Shown: one piece after another, positions 13,007 to 16,498 of the stretch
Numbering within the stretch: the first letter of the stretch is position 1
Layout of the letters: every line of letters starts with the position of its first letter
Assembly: GCA_036373975.1 (NCBI GenBank)
Contig: DASUUR010000027.1
Span: 1-16,498, forward strand
Length of the DNA stretch: 16,498 nt
Direction: 5' to 3'
Source of the DNA: DASUUR01 sp036373975
Lineage (GTDB): Bacteria > Patescibacteriota > Saccharimonadia > Saccharimonadales > Saccharimonadaceae
The notes under the pieces: model-generated
What the model saw: only the letters and a program-made list of their open reading frames with translations
The model's database searches: none
What the model was told of the DNA's origin: nothing
Translations under genes and position numbers: made by a program

Positions 13007-13276
13007 TTACCAACTACTCTTAGTGACACCAGGTACTTCACCGCGGCTTGCCAATTCACGGAAGCTAATGCGGCTTAGGCCGAATCGGCGCATGTATGCG
13101 CGTGGACGGCCTGTTACTGCATCACGGTTCTTCCAGCGAGTTGGGCTTGAATTAAGCGGAAGCTTTGCAAGACCTTCTTGGTCGCCAGCAGCCTTTAGTT
13201 CAGCACGCTTAGCGGCATACTTTTTAATCATTTTTTGGCGTTTTGCATCACGTGCAAGAATTGATTTCTTGGCCAT
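13007..13276 (-). CDS. rpsN: 30S ribosomal protein S14 (uS14), long zinc-free form
   Basis: This 89-residue protein lies in the head of the small subunit. The C-terminal half, RWKNRDAVTGRPRAYMRRFGLSRISFRELASRGEVPGVTKSSW, is the S14 core. It is the long type with no CxxC pairs, unlike the short (about 61-residue) zinc type. MAKKSILARDAKRQKMIKKY at the start also matches long S14 proteins. Its ATG overlaps the rplE stop (TAATG). Confidence 0.98.
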   Translation of the reverse strand: MAKKSILARDAKRQKMIKKYAAKRAELKAAGDQEGLAKLPLNSSPTRWKNRDAVTGRPRAYMRRFGLSRISFRELASRGEVPGVTKSSW

Positions 13277-13857
13277 TAGCGTTTGCCTCCTTTTTCGAAT
13301 GGTAAACCAAATTTCTCAAGTAACGGACGGGTATGCTCGGGCTTGTAGGCACGGAACACAAACGTTACCTGCAGTCCGTGGAGAATTTGCGTATCTTCAA
13401 AGGTTAATTCAGGGAAGATAGATTGCTCAACGATCCCGAGGCTATAATTACCGCCGCGATCGAAGCCCTTAGCGCCCACACCATGGAAATCCCGAACGCG
13501 TGGAAGCGCAACGTTTACAAGGCGGTCAAGAAACTCGTACATACGCGCGCCACGGAGAGTAACACTTACACCGATGCGGTTCATGCCTGCACGAATTTTA
13601 AAACTAGCGATGCTCTTGCGTGCCATACGATCAATTGGCTTCTGGCCAGTGATCTTAGTTAGAGTTGTTGAAACAACTTCGTAAAATCGCTTGTCATCTT
13701 TTTGCTTGCCAATACCTGAACTAACAATTATTTTTTCGAGTTTAGGAACCTGATTTACATTCTCAAGCCCAAGCTCATCCTTAAGCTCGGCCACTAAACG
13801 CTCATTGTAGAGCTGCTTCAGTCGCGGAGCTGCGGGGCTGATACTCTTAGTAGCCAT
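13276..13857 (-). CDS. rplE: 50S ribosomal protein L5 (uL5)
   Basis: This 193-residue 5S rRNA-binding protein of the central protuberance contacts the P-site tRNA. Motifs include LGLENVNQVPKLEKIIVSSGIG, QKPIDRMARKSIASFKIRAG, VTLRGARMYEFLDRLVNVALPRVRDF and NYSLGIVEQSIFPE. E. coli L5 is 179 residues, so there is a modest extension at both ends. The start overlaps the rplX stop and the stop overlaps rpsN, both as TAATG. Confidence 0.98.
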   Translation of the reverse strand: MATKSISPAAPRLKQLYNERLVAELKDELGLENVNQVPKLEKIIVSSGIGKQKDDKRFYEVVSTTLTKITGQKPIDRMARKSIASFKIRAGMNRIGVSVTLRGARMYEFLDRLVNVALPRVRDFHGVGAKGFDRGGNYSLGIVEQSIFPELTFEDTQILHGLQVTFVFRAYKPEHTRPLLEKFGLPFEKGGKR

Positions 13858-14192
13858 TACTTAATCTCCTTATTGTTTGACTGGCGCGCAACACGCTGTT
13901 TGCCGCCATCTTTCAATACAAAACCGACGCGGCTGGTCTTGTGGCTCTTTTCATCAATAACAACAGCGACTTTACTGATGTCAAGCGGAACGTGCACATC
14001 TTTTGTGCCACCACGAGGGTTCAGCTGACTCGGCTTAACGTGTCGCTTAGTTATGCCGATACCTTCAACTAGTACGGCTCCTTGCTTTGTTAGCACGGCC
14101 AGCACCTTACCGGTTTTGCCCTTGTGAGCGCCGACGGTCACTTTGACTAGATCATCTTTTTTGATCTTTTTGATCGATTGGTTTGCTGCCAT
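13857..14192 (-). CDS. rplX: 50S ribosomal protein L24 (uL24)
   Basis: This 111-residue assembly-initiator protein of the large subunit lies near the tunnel exit. The KOW motif is KKDDLVKVTVGAHKGKTGKVLAVL (about 11-34), followed by the typical VEGIGITKRHVKPSQLNPRGG loop and the DISKVAVVIDEK strand. It starts one base after rplN (TAATATG) and overlaps rplE. Confidence 0.98.
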   Translation of the reverse strand: MAANQSIKKIKKDDLVKVTVGAHKGKTGKVLAVLTKQGAVLVEGIGITKRHVKPSQLNPRGGTKDVHVPLDISKVAVVIDEKSHKTSRVGFVLKDGGKQRVARQSNNKEIK

Positions 14193-14193
14193 A

Positions 14194-14562
14194 TTACAAC
14201 ACCTCCGGTGCTAAACTGATGATTTTGCTGTAACCCAAGTCGCGGAGTTCGCGAGGAATAGGGCCAAACACACGTGTTGCTCGTGGTTGCTTGTCATCGT
14301 TGATAATTACTGCGGCATTTTCATCGAAGGCAATCGTGCTACCGTCTTTACGTTGAATAGTGTCTTTTGTTCGTACAACAACTGCCTTAACAACACTCTT
14401 CTTTCTTACGGTACCAGTTGGGCTTGCTTGTTTTACAGACGCAACGATAATATCGCCTACGCGTGCATAGCGTCGGCCAGTTCCACCGAGAACACGAATG
14501 CAAAGGATTTCCTTTGCGCCGCTGTTATCGGCAACTTTGAGCCGTGACTCTTGCTGTATCAT
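14194..14562 (-). CDS. rplN: 50S ribosomal protein L14 (uL14)
   Basis: This 122-residue protein forms intersubunit bridges and is the docking site of RsfS. It is colinear with E. coli L14: MIQQESRLKVADNSGAKEIL, RYARVGDIIVASVKQASP, KKSVVKAVVVRTK, DENAAVIINDDKQPRATRVFGPIPRELR, and ending SLAPEVL. Its ATG overlaps the rpsQ stop (TAATG). Confidence 0.99.
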   Translation of the reverse strand: MIQQESRLKVADNSGAKEILCIRVLGGTGRRYARVGDIIVASVKQASPTGTVRKKSVVKAVVVRTKDTIQRKDGSTIAFDENAAVIINDDKQPRATRVFGPIPRELRDLGYSKIISLAPEVL

Positions 14563-14834
14563 TACGCGGCCTCCTCAAGAAGTTCAATCGCACCATGTCC
14601 GGTCTCGATAATTCGGTCAAGTTTCCATGTTTTATTCTTGCTCATTGGCGGAATTTCACTAATCTCAACCTTGTCGCCTTTGTGAGCTTCATTCTTTTCA
14701 TCGTGGGCAGTATACTTCTGAGTTCGGGTGCTCTGCTTACCGTAGATACGGTGCGTTACACGACGAGTTGCGGTTACAACGATTGTCTTATCCTGAACAT
14801 CAGAGGTCACGATACCGACTACTTTTTTAGCCAT
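14562..14834 (-). CDS. rpsQ: 30S ribosomal protein S17 (uS17)
   Basis: This 90-residue OB-fold protein binds 16S rRNA helix 11. The start at 14834 gives MAKKVVGIVTSDVQDKTIVV, the family N-terminus. An ATG further upstream at 14951 would run through rpmC and is rejected. TRRVTHRIYGKQSTRTQKYTAHDEKNEAHKGDKVEISE carries the core; LSKxKxW is seen as MSKNKTW. It begins one base after rpmC and overlaps rplN. Confidence 0.98.
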   Translation of the reverse strand: MAKKVVGIVTSDVQDKTIVVTATRRVTHRIYGKQSTRTQKYTAHDEKNEAHKGDKVEISEIPPMSKNKTWKLDRIIETGHGAIELLEEAA

Positions 14835-14835
14835 A

Positions 14836-15048
14836 TTATGCTTTCTCCTCTGTTGATTGAGCTGCGAGTTCGCGGATAAGCGTACGGATCTGGGCAATCT
14901 CACGACGCATTTTGGTAAGTTGTCGTGGATTTGCCAATTCGCCTGCTGCATGTGATCGCTTCATCTCAGTCATACTGGATAACTTTGCCTGAAGTTCCAC
15001 CTTCAACTCGTCAACATTCTTAGTTCTTAATTCTTTTACCGAAGCCAT
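14836..15048 (-). CDS. rpmC: 50S ribosomal protein L29 (uL29)
   Basis: This 70-residue two-helix protein lies at the tunnel exit, where it contributes to the trigger factor/SRP docking site. VKELRTKNVDELKVELQAKL and LANPRQLTKMRREIAQIRTLI match the family signature. The TAATG overlap with rplP and the one-base gap to rpsQ fit the standard rplP-rpmC-rpsQ block. Confidence 0.98.
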   Translation of the reverse strand: MASVKELRTKNVDELKVELQAKLSSMTEMKRSHAAGELANPRQLTKMRREIAQIRTLIRELAAQSTEEKA

Positions 15049-15461
15049 TATGCCTCCTCCCGCTTAATGAAGCGCGTTCGTACAGGAAGCTTGTGGCTTG
15101 CAAGACGCATCGCTTCGCGAGCGATTTCTTCACTAACGCCCTTCATTTCAAACATAACTGTGCCAGCTTTGACTTTTGCTACGAAGAATTCAGGGTTTCC
15201 TTTACCGCTACCCATCTTTACGTCCTGGGGCTTACGCGTTACAGGAGTGTGTGGGAAAATACGGATCCAGATCTTACCACCGCGCTTAATATAGCGGGTC
15301 ATAGCCTGGCGAGCAGATTCAATCTGACGGCTTGTGATGCGTTCGTTCGTCAAGCTTTGCAAGGCAAAGTCGCCAAAAGCAATGTAGTGACCTGCAGTTG
15401 CGCTACCTTCGTTGGTGCCCTTGCGTACTTTTCGGAACTTAGTTTTCTTAGGTAATAACAT
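15048..15461 (-). CDS. rplP: 50S ribosomal protein L16 (uL16)
   Basis: This 137-residue protein lies at the A-site side of the peptidyl-transferase region and is important for late assembly. MLLPKKTKFRKVRKG, SRQIESARQAMTRYIKRGGKIWIRIFP, and MGSGKGNPEFFVAKVKAGTVMFEM are canonical. Lys82 stands where E. coli has the hydroxylated Arg81. AAGGAG 9 bases upstream supports the ATG in the 20-base gap after rpsC. Confidence 0.98.
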   Translation of the reverse strand: MLLPKKTKFRKVRKGTNEGSATAGHYIAFGDFALQSLTNERITSRQIESARQAMTRYIKRGGKIWIRIFPHTPVTRKPQDVKMGSGKGNPEFFVAKVKAGTVMFEMKGVSEEIAREAMRLASHKLPVRTRFIKREEA

Positions 15462-15481
15462 ATCTAGCGTCTCCTTCGACC

Positions 15482-16111
15482 TTAGGCTCGCTCGCCCTTA
15501 TAAATCCACACCTTCACACCAATAATACCGGCAGGGGTCTTAGCGAGTGCTAGATGATAGTCAATATCAGCGCGTAGAGTGTGTAGTGGCACACTCCCAC
15601 GGATCTCTTTCTCACGACGGCTCATCTCTGCGCCATTTAGACGACCGGCAACCTCAATACGGATACCTTTTGCTCCTGCCGTCATAGTGTTTTGAGCGGT
15701 CATCTTTACTGCGCGACGAAAGTTAATACGTCGCTCAAGCTGGTGCGCAATGTTCTCGGCGACAAGTTTTGCGGCCAACTCTGGTCGCTTTACTTCCTCG
15801 ATATTTACACGTACTGGCATGGCTACGATTTTCTCGATTTGCGTCTTGATCTCTTGTACGCCAGCACCACCACGACCGATAACAACACCCGCCTTGGCAG
15901 TATGGATAGTAACAGTTGCCAGGTTAGCAGAGCGTTCGATCTCGATACCATTGATTGTCGGACGTGAAGCAAATCGACTTTCAATTAGCTTACGAACGGC
16001 GATATCTTGTGAAAGCCAGGTTGCGTATTCCTTCTTACCAGCAAACCAGCGTGAGCGCCAGTTCTTGCTCACCTGCAGGCGCATGCTTATGGGGTTAACT
16101 TTTTGACCCAT
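15482..16111 (-). CDS. rpsC: 30S ribosomal protein S3 (uS3)
   Basis: This 209-residue protein lines the mRNA entry tunnel. MGQKVNPISMRLQVSKNWRSRWF starts it. The type II KH domain has GVVIGRGGAGVQEIKTQIEKI (GRGG loop), and the C-terminal domain includes RRAVKMTAQNTMTAGAKGIRIEVAGRLNGAEMSR and ends AGIIGVKVWIYKGERA. It lacks the long acidic tail of some bacteria. Its start overlaps the rplV stop (TAATG). Confidence 0.98.
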   Translation of the reverse strand: MGQKVNPISMRLQVSKNWRSRWFAGKKEYATWLSQDIAVRKLIESRFASRPTINGIEIERSANLATVTIHTAKAGVVIGRGGAGVQEIKTQIEKIVAMPVRVNIEEVKRPELAAKLVAENIAHQLERRINFRRAVKMTAQNTMTAGAKGIRIEVAGRLNGAEMSRREKEIRGSVPLHTLRADIDYHLALAKTPAGIIGVKVWIYKGERA

Positions 16112-16498
16112 TATTTGCTCTCCTTGCTTGCTGTCTTAGCGGTAGCCGGCTTGCGGGGCTTGGCGTCACCGCTTACAACAACTAGGATGTGGCTAGTGCG
16201 CTTTTGGAAAGGCAGAGCACGTCCCATTGCCGCAGGGCGGAAGCGCTTTAGGCGTGGGCCAGGAGTAACCTGCAAAGACTTAATAATTAACGTTTTTTCA
16301 CTTAATCCGTGCGTATTAACTGCATTAGCCTTAGCGCTTGCAATGGCCTTGGCAACAGGCTGGGCGGCTCGCTTAGGGGTGTGCTGTAAGATCACTAGTG
16401 CATCAGCGACTGTACGGCCACGTACAAGGCTGGCAACTAGGGCAACCTTGCGTGGAGGCTGCGTTACACCACGAGCAATTGCGCGGACATCTTTTACA
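16111..16498 (-). CDS. rplV: 50S ribosomal protein L22 (uL22), 5' end outside the window
   Basis: The frame stays open through the right edge, so the gene is partial; 128 codons plus the stop are present. L22 lines the exit tunnel with its long beta-hairpin. Visible marks are VTQPPRKVALVASLVRGRTV (the PRKVRLVxDLIRG signature), the tunnel hairpin GPRLKRFRPAAMGRALPFQK and the final strand RTSHILVVVS. A Lys/Ala-rich tail of about 18 residues follows. A GTG at 16395 lies inside the conserved region and is not the real start. The gene order rplV-rpsC-rplP implies rpsS and rplB beyond the edge. Confidence 0.97.
   Translation of the reverse strand, partial: VKDVRAIARGVTQPPRKVALVASLVRGRTVADALVILQHTPKRAAQPVAKAIASAKANAVNTHGLSEKTLIIKSLQVTPGPRLKRFRPAAMGRALPFQKRTSHILVVVSGDAKPRKPATAKTASKESK

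Noticed and set aside
12994..13059. Longer rpsH starting at 13059
   Set aside because: The extra 22 residues overlap rpsN, while the S8 N-terminus and AGGAG site point to 12993.
14835..14951. Longer rpsQ starting at 14951
   Set aside because: It would overlap most of the C-terminal half of rpmC; the canonical S17 N-terminus begins at 14834.
15210..15225. L16 Lys82 in place of the hydroxylated Arg81 of E. coli
   Set aside because: The hydroxylation is not universal and Lys at this site is a conservative change, so it was noted in the gene entry but not raised as a finding.
16111..16395. rplV starting at the GTG at 16395
   Set aside because: The conserved PRKVALVASLVRG region lies upstream in the same frame, so the gene continues beyond the window.
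1..16498. TGA recoded to Gly as in Gracilibacteria/Absconditabacteria
   Set aside because: All proteins are full length with the standard code and none needs an in-frame TGA, although TGA is also unused as a stop.
1..16498. A new defence, mobile or biosynthetic system
   Set aside because: Both strands are filled by recognisable housekeeping genes, tRNAs and short regulatory gaps. No gene-free stretch over 300 bases, direct-repeat array, transposase or attachment site is seen.

Overview
This window is a ribosomal-protein superoperon from a reduced bacterial genome, most likely a Candidatus Saccharibacteria (TM7) or related Patescibacteria/CPR member. That placement is an inference from protein features, not from a phylogeny. 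There is no rpmD (L30) between rpsE and rplO. There is no adk or map between secY and infA. L36, S14 and S4 are all in cysteine-free form. Most gene junctions are 0-20 bases or overlap as TAATG.

Right to left (minus strand, 16498 to 5106), one long unit reads: rplV (5' end outside the window), rpsC, rplP, rpmC, rpsQ, rplN, rplX, rplE, rpsN, rpsH, rplF, rplR, rpsE, rplO, secY, infA, rpmJ, rpsM, rpsK, rpsD, rpoA, rplQ, rplM, rpsI. This joins the S10, spc and alpha operons and the L13-S9 pair. It ends at a perfect bidirectional terminator (5070-5105). A second promoter sits just before infA, so the alpha half can be transcribed on its own.

The left part is a small housekeeping cluster. A plus-strand GH63-like glycoside hydrolase (3831-5063) converges on the ribosomal operon and diverges from a minus-strand trpS - RluA-family pseudouridine synthase - holB (delta prime) unit. 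A membrane-anchored TPR protein follows with its own extended -10 promoter. Next come a tandem tRNA-Thr(UGU) / tRNA-Tyr(GUA) pair with a terminator, and the first 26 codons of an unidentified gene with a near-consensus promoter.

No CRISPR array, insertion sequence, phage gene or new multi-gene system is visible. The points most worth a second look are: promoters that place transcription starts at or within a few bases of start codons (hydrolase, TPR, trpS, infA); loss of the near-universal isoaspartate Asn in uS11 (PHGG instead of PHNG); the zinc-free ribosomal set together with a zinc-module-free delta prime; no TGA stop among 29 visible gene ends; and two intercistronic hairpins flanking secY.
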